Shown piece after piece: positions 45,970 to 57,132 of a stretch of 64,000 bases of DNA (positions are counted from its first letter, which is position 1; each line of letters starts with the position of its first letter). A program made the position numbers and the translations under genes. The stretch comes from Cryptomeria japonica (taxonomy: Eukaryota; Streptophyta; Pinopsida; Cupressales; Cupressaceae). The stretch lies in contig NC_081415.1 in NCBI RefSeq assembly GCF_030272615.1, positions 419,616,257 through 419,680,256 of the forward strand, written 5' to 3'. The notes beneath the pieces are model-generated. The model worked only from the letters and a program-made list of their open reading frames with translations. It did not search any database and was not told the DNA's origin.

Positions 45970-48763
45970 TGATCCTGCTTCATGAATTCCTCGAACGGCT
46001 TTCATCTATTCCTAATCAGGTCCTTTAGTGTGACTTGTGATGACCTTGACTCGGGTGATAGAATCTCCGAGGCTCATGTAGCATTTCTTGTACTTTTTTC
46101 AGAAGTGAGGCTAGATCATCCAGATTTACTTGGATATCTATTAACTTATCAATTAAGGATAATGAGAAAGCTTGTTTGTTATTTTTTTTTCCAGTTAGCA
46201 CACTGAATTCTTTGAAAATAACATCTTCATGAAGGGGATTTTGGTTCTCATTAAGGAAGGTGCAAGGAAGACTTGAAAGCTTCTCGATGATATCTTTCCC
46301 TTTATCATTACATTCGTTTTGTGTTTTCCTCAAATCTTTGATAAGCATTTCTATTGTGTTCATTTGATGCTCCAATATTTCTCTTTTCTCAATGTACATA
46401 TCCCTTGAAGGGAGCACTTTATTCTCAACTAGAACATCCAATTGGAAATATTCTAACTTCAACCAAGAGTCTAAGTCCTTCTAATGTGCTTCCAGTTCAT
46501 TTGAAAAAAAATTCACAGTTTTATCAATTTCAATTTTTACCTCCTCCAAGGTGTTTATAAGAGTAACTATTAAACCTAGGAGATGAGTTCCTTGGCTCAA
46601 CAATCTATCCATCCATTCACCCATTGTTCTCCCACGAGAATTGACCTGTTCAACTTGTTTGACAATTTTCTCATCCACTGAAGTGACAGGCGCAACTACC
46701 TCTAATGATTTGGTAATCTTGATTAGGAATTCTTTGAGCTAATCAACCTATTTCTTCAACTTATCTTTCTTGACTTTTTTTCATTGAATATTGCCACAAG
46801 ATGTTGGAAAGAAGTTTGAGAATCTTCAACTGTACCTTCATGTGTTTGTTTTCCCAAATCAATTCTTTTAATGACATAATCCGTAGACTATACTTTATCC
46901 AAGTCTGTATCCGGAGGAGGAATTACCATTTCCACATACTTGTTATTTGATTGATCTATTCTCAATTTGGACAAAGTCTTGGCCTTCTTTGTGAATTTGG
47001 GCTTAACAGGCATCAATTGGCTAAAATCAAAGTCATCTGGAGAGATGGCTTGCTTCTTTCTTTTAGCAGTGTTAGACACTAGCCAGGGTGGAAAAGGTGT
47101 ATCCTCATCCACTCCAGTAGTCAAAGCTTTTGTTGCCAACTCCTGAGACTGAACACTTGTAGTAACAATGGATGGAGTTGAGATAACAATGGTGAGTGAA
47201 TTTGGAGTGATAGAAACCTAAAGAGGAACTTGGGTTCCTGACATGGATTTATCAAAATCTTCCAACATGGAAGAAGTGACCTCTGCCAAATTGGGAAGGA
47301 AAACAATATTAAGGTTGTCATGAGGTGTATCAAGGACAGATTCACTTGTGGAAGTGGAGGGAATAACATGAATTTCAGGAACTTGTGACGAAAATGAGAA
47401 AGTAAAACCTAAAGGAATAGCATCAACAATTGAGACTAAAGTAGTACTTGTGATATTGCATGATGTAGGAGGAACACCTTCTTTTTTGGAATTTGGCCCT
47501 TATTGAATTATTCTCCTTTTGGGACCATTGGATAAGAGGCAAAGGCGATCTAACAAATTTGTTTTTCTCATACATGGGATCTAGGATGTCTCCATCCTCT
47601 TCAAGATCCTTAGGAACCTCATCAAGATCGAGATTCTCAATTTTCTCTATTGTCAAACGATAGTAGTCAAGTCTCTAGATGTCCTCTTTAGTTCTGCAGT
47701 CAATCCACACATCTTCAATCTAGTGGACATGCATTTAGTTCTTCTTGATCTTCTTCTTCATGCCCATGTAGTCAAAATACTTCTTGGCTTTGAAGGATCT
47801 CGTTGTCACTCTCCTCATCTCCTCCTCCATGGCACATGCCTTGTAGATAGAGTTGATGGAGTATCTCCCTTTGGCAATGGAGAACTTAAGACTTGTCTTA
47901 TGAGCTCTAGATTGATGCTCATGGATCAATATCATTTGATGATATATCTCCATAAGGATGCTTATCCGACAGATACCTTGGAAGCATGACGAGTTCTCCA
48001 TCAAAGCATCCAATCTTGATATATGTAAATATGGAAAATTGTAAGAAAATACAACCATACTCACTCACCACCTTCCAAGCCTCATCGGACACTCTCTTGT
48101 TTAGAAGATCTTTATCAAATAAGCACATATAATGAGAAAAGAAGCATCATTCATCCTCCTGAAATGGTGTAAACTCTCTATTAGAGTTAACCGAGTGAAA
48201 TTATTGTAAACAAGAACCTGGTTCCTATCACCTGTCGTAGATAAACTTGGAAAATGTCTCATCGAGGCGGCTACATAGACAAGATAGGAAGTCATACAAA
48301 ATTTCAAGGTGGTGGACACCTTGGGCAACTGCTCGCACAAAGCATCTGCAATTTGCTTGCCCCAAAAGATCTTCTTCTTATTTTGTCTAATAATGTGAAT
48401 GTACTAATACATCCACTTGTAGTAAGTGTTGGAAGTCGGGAAGCCTTTTACCCTACTAAGAAGAGTAATGAGATCATTGACCTCTTCAATGAAATCACTG
48501 TGAGGAAGAGTTTCTAGCCACCTTGCAATTGTAGGCCGAGGAGTCTTTAACCAATTCTCATTGATATTCTTCCTACATTTATCTGAATTATTGTCAAAGT
48601 AGGTAACAACTAATTGCATATCAATATTGCCATTTTTCTCTATAGGTGGACACTTGAAAATTATGTCAAAGAAGTACTCATCGAGTTTGATGAGCGTCTT
48701 CTTCCCATCTACATCCTTTACTAATCTGGTTGTAGGGTCATACCTGTTAGCTAGGGCTAACAC
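45970..48763 (-). pseudogene. decayed coding region of unknown identity
   Basis: Minus-strand frames follow one another with codon-like character: 48763-48101 in one frame with one TAG (48406-48404), a shift near 48110-48128, then 48064-47423 in one frame with two stops, then 47369-47121, 46888-47139, 46481-46678 and 46025-46462 in differing frames. The first part reads RPTIARWLETLPHSDFIEEV and further on KIFWGKQIADALCEQLPKV. The last part has long Leu/Lys/Glu-rich helices (KREILEHQMNTIEMLIKDLR) suggesting coiled coil. No Gag, protease, RT, RNase H, integrase or transposase motif is visible. It may be a captured or accessory ORF of a transposable element, or a decayed plant gene. Confidence 0.5.
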
Positions 48764-49996
48764 AAATTTTGGATTTTGTGCTTGTTGGTTAGCAAAATTG
48801 TCCTTCTTAAATATCTTTCAAAAATGACTCCCAAATGCCCAAATTGAAAGACAAAAAGGAACCAACAGTTAAGTCACTTGTAATGGAAATTGCAAGTGCT
48901 CTCTGAATTTTTATATGAAGGTACAACTCCCTTCATTGGATAAAATGTATGTTTTCTGAATATGCTTTTAACCAGAAAGCAATAAAGGCAAACTAACATC
49001 TACCCATAACCATGAAAGTAGACGTGAAAAACTTATTTAAAATGAAGTGAATGAAGATAAATAAAACTCAGTTTAATTACCCACACCTACAAAAATACCT
49101 TTTCCAATAGAATCAAAATGCCCTGGACTCTGATCGAGTCTGTCTCATGCCTCAAAGGACAAGGGGGATCAGAATGCCCAGGAAAAGAGCTAACAATAAA
49201 TTTCTTTCCAATATACAAGTTATTTATGAAATCAAAGTTTCAGAATTAAATGCATACATAGTTTAATGTAACATAAAAGACAATGAAAGATAATCACAAG
49301 AGAAACAAATCTCATTGTAATCAAAAGAAAATGTTGACAAATGCATAAATCAAAAAAATCTTCTTCATTCCATTAATGCCAAAATGTGGGCTCACAGACT
49401 CAACACCTCTGTAAAATAAAACTGTGTAGTTTAGAAAACTATGTTATCTTTTTTTACAACAGAAAAAGAAGAAGAAAATCTCCAGCTCTTTTTCTTTTCA
49501 TTACATATATATAGCCTCCTTTTTTTAAGAGACTTTCAGATATCAATAAATGATTCTTGATAAAGGGAATAAAATTCACATTCCCGTGAAATTGTTGCTC
49601 TCAAACATATTTTAAAACATCTTAAAGTGTTTTAAAATATTATACATGAATAAGTAAGAAAGTAATTTTTCTTGCAGCCACTTTTTACTAAATTCACCCA
49701 GATTAATAGGACATTCTAGAGCCATGAAAATTTGCAAGTAGTTATGATATTTAAAATTATAAATGTTTTTTTAACCATTTGTGAACAACTCGCCAAATCA
49801 GGGTACTTCCTTTGTAAACTGACCATGCCAATCATATTGCTGCATTGAGAAAATATTAAAATAATACATCATATGAGCTCATATTGTCACAAAATTAAAT
49901 CTGGAGGCATTTAAGGACAAAATATTAGGTGGGTTATCTTTAGATTTTTAAAATTTGCAACTTTTGTTTTGGCTGCATTTTCTGGTTGGTGGATAT
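48764..49996. other. A/T-rich stretch without gene
   Basis: A CCAAAATGTGGGC junction near 49380-49392 looks like an LTR/primer-site boundary on the minus strand, but I could not match a second LTR. The last five bases, GATAT (49992-49996), would be the left duplication of element E. Confidence 0.35.
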
Positions 49997-50423
49997 TGTA
50001 GACGTATAAAAATGACCATATTCCTAAATGAATATTTTATGTTCATTTCTCTATTTAATTAAATTATCCACATTCTTCTATTTTATTAAATAAATTACTC
50101 AATTTATTTAAATAAAATTCACTATATCCATTTAATGAATAAATCATTTTATTCAATTAACTCCCCCCTATCCACTTTTAATTAAATCCAAATTTAATTA
50201 AAAAGTTATCCCAAATTGAATAAATCAAATTTATTTAATTACAACCAAATTGAATAAAAATCATTTAATTCAATTAAATCCTATTATCCCTCCATCCACT
50301 TGCAAAATCCCCAAACCCCTTCCTAATCCCTTCTAGAATCTTCTAATCGCTTCTAATTAACCTAACCCTCCCCCAAACTTTGTCACATCCCTAAGCAAAG
50401 GGAAGTCACTTCTCAAAAACCTT

Positions 50424-50560
50424 AAAGTCTTTGATAACCATTGAAGGTTTTCAACCTTCAACCACTAAAACCCTTAAAGTCTTTGAAAACCATTAAAGGC
50501 TTCCAACCTTCAACCACTTAATCCCCAAAGTCTCCAATAACCATTAATGGTTAATTCAAA
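50424..50560 (+). repeat. three 51-52-bp tandem repeats in the LTR
   Basis: AAAGTCT...AACCATT(G/A)A(A/T)GG units begin at 50424, 50476 and 50527, the first two nearly alike. Confidence 0.75.
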
Positions 50561-50913
50561 CCCTCCCACATGGTTAAAACATTTGTTTTGACTCAACCTC
50601 TATCCAACCCAAGGGTCTCATCAGGCCATTAATGCTTTGACCATGATTATCTCTTAATCATTTGCACAAAGGTTTATCCTTGGATTAACTCTTAATCCAG
50701 TGGGCAATCCTAATTTAGACTTGACCCTTAGCCTTTAGATAACCATGAGGTCTTCTCAGGCCTTTAATGCCTCCAACCTCTTTTCTCAACCCAATCCTAT
50801 GTTGACATTTGTCACCATGTCATTGGTGCAAATTGTGCACATGGATCCCCAACTTTCAAACCTGGCCCTTGATTAAACCTTTCAATCCTGACCATCCATT
50901 GCCCTGTTTTTGC

Positions 50914-50922
50914 TATAAATAG
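50914..50922 (+). promoter_or_regulatory. TATA box of LTR E
   Basis: TATAAATAG in GCTATAAATAGAGCTCTC, a strong plant-type TATA with a pyrimidine-rich start region after it. Confidence 0.75.
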
Positions 50923-51443
50923 AGCTCTCATTCCTCCATTCTTAACAATCATCTTTCAAATTTGAAGCATTATACTTATGCTCAAATACTTTCAAGCTTT
51001 TTCATCATCTTTATGCTCTTCATTTAGCCTCTTTTAGATCAAATATGCATGCTTAGATTACTTTCTTTATCATTTTAGTTCAATCATAGACTAAATATAG
51101 TATGATAGGATAGTATTCATACTAACCTCGTCATCTTATCATCTAGTTTATTGCATTTTAGCATCATACATAGCTTACAACACATCTCATACTAAAATCA
51201 ATCAAAAGCATCTCTCGTTCTCATATTTGCCATCCCTAAACCATTTTGCTCAGTGATCTGAGAGCAAAAACGTTGGTTTGAGGGACATTGTGAGATAGAG
51301 AACCATGGGACCCTCCTTGGGAAGCTGAGTAACACTACGTTACTCCATAGCTTGCACCAAGAAGTCCTGTGTGTGTGTGGACTAGTATTAGTAATATTTT
51401 CACATATTAAGTTTTATTCGCCCACTTTTCCCGCATACATTTC

Positions 51444-51462
51444 TGGCGCCCACCGTGGGGCT
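51444..51462 (+). promoter_or_regulatory. primer binding site, tRNA-Lys type
   Basis: TGGCGCCCACCGTGGGGCT, four bases after the LTR. From memory it is the complement of the plant tRNA-Lys(CUU) 3' end; position and sequence both fit. Confidence 0.82.
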
Positions 51463-51549
51463 TTACCCCAAATAACAAATCATTTTTTTCAAATTAATCA
51501 CTTTTGCAGGTCTGCGGGAAACAGGAATTAGATCGTCGAAAACATACAG

Positions 51550-51945
51550 TAGCGCATCCGCCTAATAGTCTAGCGCTTCTAGCCTACTGTTTAGCGCGTG
51601 GGCTCTTTGTTTTAGCGCGTGAAGTCCATCTCTTAGCACATGAGTCTGTTTAACAAATTTTTCCTGTAGGTCTCGACGCGGGCAAAACACAGAGTAGCGC
51701 ATCGAGCTGATAGATTAGCGCATCCAAACTACATTTTAGCGCTTGTAATACATAATCCAATGCTTTGAACTTAAACATTAGCGCATCAGATTTAAAATTT
51801 CCTTGTAGAGCTATTCGCAGAAAAAAAGACAAACACAGAATAGCGCATCCAGAGAACAGAATAGAGCTTCTACCATAAAGTTTAGCGCATCGCACATATA
51901 TTGTAGCACGTACAGTTTGTTCTGTAGCGCATCAAAAACAAAAAA
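51550..51945 (+). repeat. 21-bp-phased TAGCGCRTS array 1 (3 groups of 5)
   Basis: A conserved 9-bp core (TAGCGCATC or TAGCGCGTG, few variants) starts at 51550, 71, 92, 51613, 34; 51695, 716, 737, a decayed one at 758, 779; and 51841, 862, 883, 904, 925. Inside each group spacing is exactly 21 bp with the other 12 bases variable. Groups are about 145 bp apart. It lies in the transcribed leader. Confidence 0.95.
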
Positions 51946-53160
51946 AAACAAAACAAAAGAAAAATTATTATAACCGAATTAAAATTTTAGACTTGTAGAA
52001 GTCCTCCAGAATCACCTGACATTTTATCTTTTTGTTTGTTTGCAGGGTTTTAACGGTTTCTTGCAGGTAGAGAGAGGAATTTTATTTTTACAAACAACAA
52101 AAAAAAAACAAAAAAAAACAAAAAACAATTTCTTTTGTTGACCTCCAAAACGAAAAATTTGCTTTATTGACCATTTCCATTTTTCTAGATCAACAAATCT
52201 TTCTTTAAGATTAAAAAGAACATCATGTTTTTGTGGAGCAACATCTCTACATAGGTTAGCAAATCACTGAATTGGAGGTTTAAAAAGAACAATTGATTGC
52301 TCTGTCTCGAAAGTGGTAGGAATATGCTCTCCACTTAACTGGGTGATCAAAAATCCAGACCACTCTTACTGATTTCAGTTATTTCAAAGTATATACATCC
52401 TTTAGCAGGCCTGCCTTCCCGAGGAGTTGCAATCAACTCTTAAAGCCGTTTATGGCCGGTGTGAAGGGATCGACCTAAGTGGGGAATGACTTTGACGCCA
52501 AGAATTCCAACCCACTATAATCAAATGTGGAAAGTGATGAAAGTCCTTTTCAACGGTTGCGCGCAGTGATTAGCCTTCCCCCAGTATCCTCAAGATACGT
52601 AAAGCCTTTGTTCTAAAGGTTGGGAAGCCTCCTGAGGGAGTTTATCACTGACAGCCGAACGGGAAGCCTGATTACGAACCATAGAATTAGAAACTTTGAG
52701 CCGAGTCAGTAACCAAACATTGTAACATCATAGTGCAAGGGTGGGGAAGAATCCGTCCCCAAGATTACTCACCATATATCTCCCAAGATAACTACTCAAT
52801 TGTGAAGCAATTCACTTTGGGTTAACTTCTGGCAAAAGGCAAAAAAACGGGCGCCCCCTAGGGGGTGACACGGCTGTTTGAGCTGACGGAGTATCAAGAC
52901 TAGTGGGCTATGATGTTATTGATGACCCTTGAATAAAGAGTCTTTCTGAAGTGTCTTACTTGTATACAAACTTGTTAAAACATTGGGGATTTGAACACAT
53001 CCTCGCAAGAATATACACTTTCTGTTAGATTAAGCAAAATGATTGTACTTTGTGTGCCGTGCTTACATTTGTTATTTCAGAAAATCATCCATCACACTTG
53101 AAAATTTCTCAATAAAATTCAAAATCCACAAAACAATCTCCTAAACGGAAAAATCAGGGC
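51946..53160 (+). other. leader segment between the two arrays
   Basis: After A-rich runs (51930-52130) comes a less A/T-rich segment (about 52280-52900) with a 12-bp perfect palindrome CCCCCTAGGGGG at 52854-52865 and no ORF of note. The segment looks less decayed in composition than the flanks, which suggests a structured or otherwise constrained RNA, but this is inference. Confidence 0.5.
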
Positions 53161-53164
53161 AGTC

Positions 53165-53825
53165 TAGAGCATAAGAGCAACACCTTAGCGCGTGGAACAC
53201 ATCTATTAGCGCATCCAAACATCAAATTAGCGCGTGCAGTTAAAACAGTAGCGTTTCAATCCTGAGGTAAACCAGTCTACAATCATTTAGCGCATGCACA
53301 ACACAGTCTAGCACGTCTCAGCGACTTCTTAGCGCGTGGGAATCAAAGATTACCGCATAAAACAAAACAGTTAGCGCGTCGCAAACCCAGTGTAGCGCGT
53401 AATTTTTCAAAAATTTGCAAATAGCAATTTTCAACAGTCCTATTTTAGCGCGTAGCGACCACATCCTAGCGCGTAGCATACATACATTAGCGCATCTACT
53501 CAAACAACTAGCGCGTGTCAGGCCCAGTGTAGCGCGTAACTTTTTCAAAAAATTCAACAGCAACTTTCAATAGACCTAACTTTAGCGCGTGAAAGAAACA
53601 GCTTAGCGCTTAGAAATCATATTATAGCGCATATTATCCAACAGTTAGCGCATTTGAAGCCTAGTCTAGCGCTTATATTTTTCACAGTCAAAACAAAAAA
53701 ATTTCAAAATCTAAATTTTAGCACGTATCTTGGGGCAGATTAGCGCGTGTGGTCTTTCCTTTAGCGCATCAAAGCAATTAAGTAGCGCATCCAATCTCTG
53801 TTTTAGCGCGTGATTAAAAGCCGAA
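53165..53825 (+). repeat. 21-bp-phased TAGCGCRTS array 2 (5 groups)
   Basis: Cores start at 53165, 186, 207, 228, 249; 53288, 309, 330, 351 (decayed), 372, 393; 53446, 467, 488, 509, 530; 53583, 604, 625, 646, 667; 53719, 741, 762, 783, 804. Spacing is 21 bp (one of 22). Spacers between groups are about 53 bp start-to-start and A/T-rich with AATTTTTCAAAAA-like sequence, giving a super-period of about 137 bp for the last groups. Confidence 0.95.
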
Positions 53826-54663
53826 AAACAGAAAGTTGAAACTGAAAATTTTTGAAAATTTCAAAAACATTTTAAAAGACTTTTTCATCAAAAATTCATC
53901 TTTTTTTCAAACCAGAGTGACAAAAACAAACCTTTGAAAGCTTTTCTCAAGTTAAATTTGTGTCAAACAAAGTTGTCAGAATCTGAAACGAATCGCACAA
54001 TAGAGGACGTCTCTCCTATCATAATCCAGAAAATTTTCATCATCAGTCTCAATCAAATCCTTTAACATCTTACGGATTTTTATCTCACAAACACTTGTCT
54101 AGAAATTCTCCAATCGTCAAATCTAGTTTCCAGATCGGGAAGCTTTTATCCATATCATTTGACACACTTTATCGTGAAGGGGCAGCCTTCATTCTGATAA
54201 AGTAAGATTTGAAATTTTCAAAACAAGAATCAACTAAATCCAAACCAATCAAAGGAAATCATTGATCACTCTTGCATGACTAATCCCCTTATTCTGAGAA
54301 GAAAGAACCTTTATCGTAACATCACGTTGAAGAAACAACAACCTAGCTTTTCCAAATTCATCAAGCGAAATAAGTTTTTATACATCAATCGTCAACTCTT
54401 CAAATCTCATCGGGTATTTCTTCATCACGTCAAACGTTATATCCAAAACAAATCTAGCGAATTTGACAAAGAACCTCTGAAAACAAGAGCATACTGTCAA
54501 AAGTCTGCTTTTAATCAAAAGATAAACCGAGGTGGGAAAATCAATCCAGCATTCTTACCCGACAAGTGCATCACATATAACACATCTCGACCAGAACCAC
54601 CAACGCCCGAACGACACATCGAAGAGGCTTTTGTTCCTTTCATCACTGAAAGCTTCTACTAAA
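53826..54663 (+). other. end of the leader of element E
   Basis: About 0.8 kb from the last motif to the gag ATG. The 128-residue ORF at 54276-54662 ends just before gag, is basic (RRKNLYRNITLKKQ) and has no recognisable domain. It might be a leader ORF but I would not count it as a gene. Confidence 0.45.
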
Positions 54664-57132
54664 ATGTCTGTTACTCGCTCTCAACGAGACAAACAAAGCG
54701 AGGCACACGCAGAATCAAGTATGAATCGAAGATTATCAAATCCTTTTGAAGTTCCACCCGTAGAAGAACCTGAAATTACCGAAACCCTTCTTAGAGAATG
54801 TCAAGTAAATCCCACCTTCCAAAAACTTGTCGAAAAGCTCATAGAAAATGACAAAGAAAAATATTTGTTGATGCTCACAAGCAAGGGTGTTAAACTTCCG
54901 GAAGATTTCGACCCAAATCTTTTTCAAATCGAATCCCGGCAATATGCATCTCAAGAACAAAACCGAGAAGAAGAAACTCACATACCTGAACAACATAACT
55001 TTGAACAACACATTCCAGAACAACGCATACCAGAAATGCGTATACCTGAACTAGAAACACCAAAGCAACATATACCATTTACCACTCCCTTTCAGCTGAG
55101 AACCAATACAAGGCAAGAACTTTTTCCTCGGCAAGACAATGCACCCTTGATTGCTCTTACTCAACAAATGCAAATGTTACAAAGGCAAATACAGGATATG
55201 CAACAAGGGACAACAGTGCGGTACTCTTTAAACGAAATCTGTCCTTATCCATTTGACAGAAGCTTGAACATGGTGCCTTTTCCTCCAAACTCAGATGTTC
55301 CCAAATTTGATAAATATGATGGGAAAGGTGATCTTCGGGATCATGTTCGAGAATTTTACACCATGAGTCTTGAATTTGCTCATGATGACACTTATCTAAT
55401 GAGGTTGTTCCCAAGAAGCCTGGGAGGACAAACAATGGAATGGTTATCCAAGATTACACCACCTGTCAGATTATTTGACGAATTGGTTAACAAATTCATC
55501 ACCCACTATTCTTACAACATCCAACATGTCATAACCATGCTAGATGTTTGCAACACCAAACAAAAGAATAATGAAACATTCATGTTGTTCCTTCAGCGTT
55601 GGCGACGCATGGTATCCAGATATCCTCGCGATATTCCTGAAAAGGAGAAAATGGAAATCTTCATTGATAACTTAAATGGCAAAATGAGTTATAGACTCAA
55701 ACTTCAATGCATACCATCCTTTGCCAAATTGATTGAAAATGGCATTCAAGTAGAGGAAGCTTGTGTCAAAAAGGGAACACTCAAATTCTACAAGGAAGGA
55801 ACAAATTCATCAAACTACAATAACCAAAACAACACCAACTTTGACAAATCTAGATTTTGGACTCGAAACAAAAACGAAAGCAACAATGAACCACATGATC
55901 CTAAATCGAAACAACCAGTGCTTGCATTATCTGGAAATCCTCAGAACATGAAAAATGCTAAAAATGCTACTCCCAGTGCTAATACGTATGCACAAAACAC
56001 TGATCAAGGACAAATCAACACCAACAACACCAACGATAATCGAGGCAAAAACATGAATCCAGGACCTAACAACAATCCACGCAACAATACAAACAATTTC
56101 CAAAAGCGTATCTTCACACCACTGGGACAATCACTAGAATCCGAATTCAGAGAACTTTTGGCAAACAAGGTTCTTTCTTTACCACCACTCAACAATTATG
56201 AACCCCCAGTCAAACCACCTTGGTGGAATGATTCACACTATTGTGATTTCCATCGCAACAAGGGTCATAGAACAAACGAGTGCATGAGATTGAAACACAT
56301 AATCCAGGACATGATTGATCGAGGTGACTTAATGGTGGATGGTCTCAAAACAAATAATGATCACGGCGCCTTCAAAAATCCTCTCCCAAATTACAACAAA
56401 GATGGAGCATCAACTTCAAATGATACACGTGGAGCTCGTATTAATCACATTTACGATAACACTATCAATCATATATCAACTGAAGATCATCAAGTAAATG
56501 TCATCACCATCCGAGATCAGCGTGATCATGAATCTGTCAATGTAACAACCCGCACTCAGAAATATGTCTTGAAGGGACATACTGCACCTACAACTACCAC
56601 ACCTAAAATCCAATATGACTTGGTTAACCAACTACGCAAGACTCCAGCTCAGATATCTATCCTGGAATTATTAAAACTATCACCCAAGCACAAAGACATA
56701 TTGGAGCAAGCATTATTGGAAACAAATGTACCTCAAAATCTGGATACAGACAGATTTCAAGCCATGGTCGCCCATATGACAGAATCTCATAACCTCACCT
56801 TTTCAGAGCATGAAAATACCTCATTGAGTCATCTGCATAATACCCCTCTCCATATTGAAGTCATTGTTTGCAAACACCGAGTCAAGAGAGTCCTAATAGA
56901 TGGAGGAGCCGGCCTTAATATCTGTACTTTAAAGCTGATCCGTGCATTAGGCTTCTCAGAAGAATCTATTGATCCTTACAAAAAGATTACCATAAAAGCA
57001 TATGATGATGAGGAACGGTCCTCTAAAGGCACAGTCATATTACCTATTCAAGTAGGCCCAGTACAAAAGGATACTATTTGTCAAGTCTTAGATATTGATC
57101 TAACCTACAATATTTTGTTAGGACGACCCTAG
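54664..57132 (+). pseudogene. Gag and aspartic protease of element E
   Basis: ATG at 54664 follows the leader and opens a frame to TAG at 57130-57132. Order: acidic N-terminus with repeated HIPEQ/RIPE phrases (about 54980-55065), Retrotrans_gag (FDKYDGKGDLRDHVREFY to about 55760), an Asn-rich linker, the CX2HX4HX4C knuckle CDFHRNKGHRTNEC (about 56240-56281), and a retropepsin domain with VLIDGGAGLNIC (about 56891-56926) and ending LLGRP. The TAG replaces the W normally following GRP, a single G-to-A change. The capsid part would build the particle; the protease would process the polyprotein. Translation upstream from a GTG at 54532 is unlikely. Confidence 0.88.

Larger units (their letters stand above)
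49997..51439 (+). repeat. 5' LTR of element E (about 1443 bp)
   Basis: Starts TGTAGACGTATAAAAATGAC and ends CCCGCATACA, four bases before the primer site. Left boundary is inferred from the TG and from the usual distance, since the 3' LTR is not available. TATA box at 50914-50922. Confidence 0.75.

Noticed and set aside
45970-48763. A functional plant gene with introns
   Set aside because: Stops and shifts occur inside conserved-looking stretches and I see no consistent splice sites.
44761-49392. A full LTR element bounded by TGTTGG (44761) and the CCAAAATGTGGGC junction (49380)
   Set aside because: The two presumed LTR starts do not resemble each other and no duplication was found.
49992-49996. 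GATAT before element E equals the duplication around the solo LTR at 22378
   Set aside because: A five-base match between distant sites is expected by chance; the elements are different families.
51550-53825. CRISPR-like array (short repeat with variable 12-bp spacers)
   Set aside because: Core is only 9 bp, spacers 12 bp, the setting is a plant retrotransposon leader and there are no cas genes.
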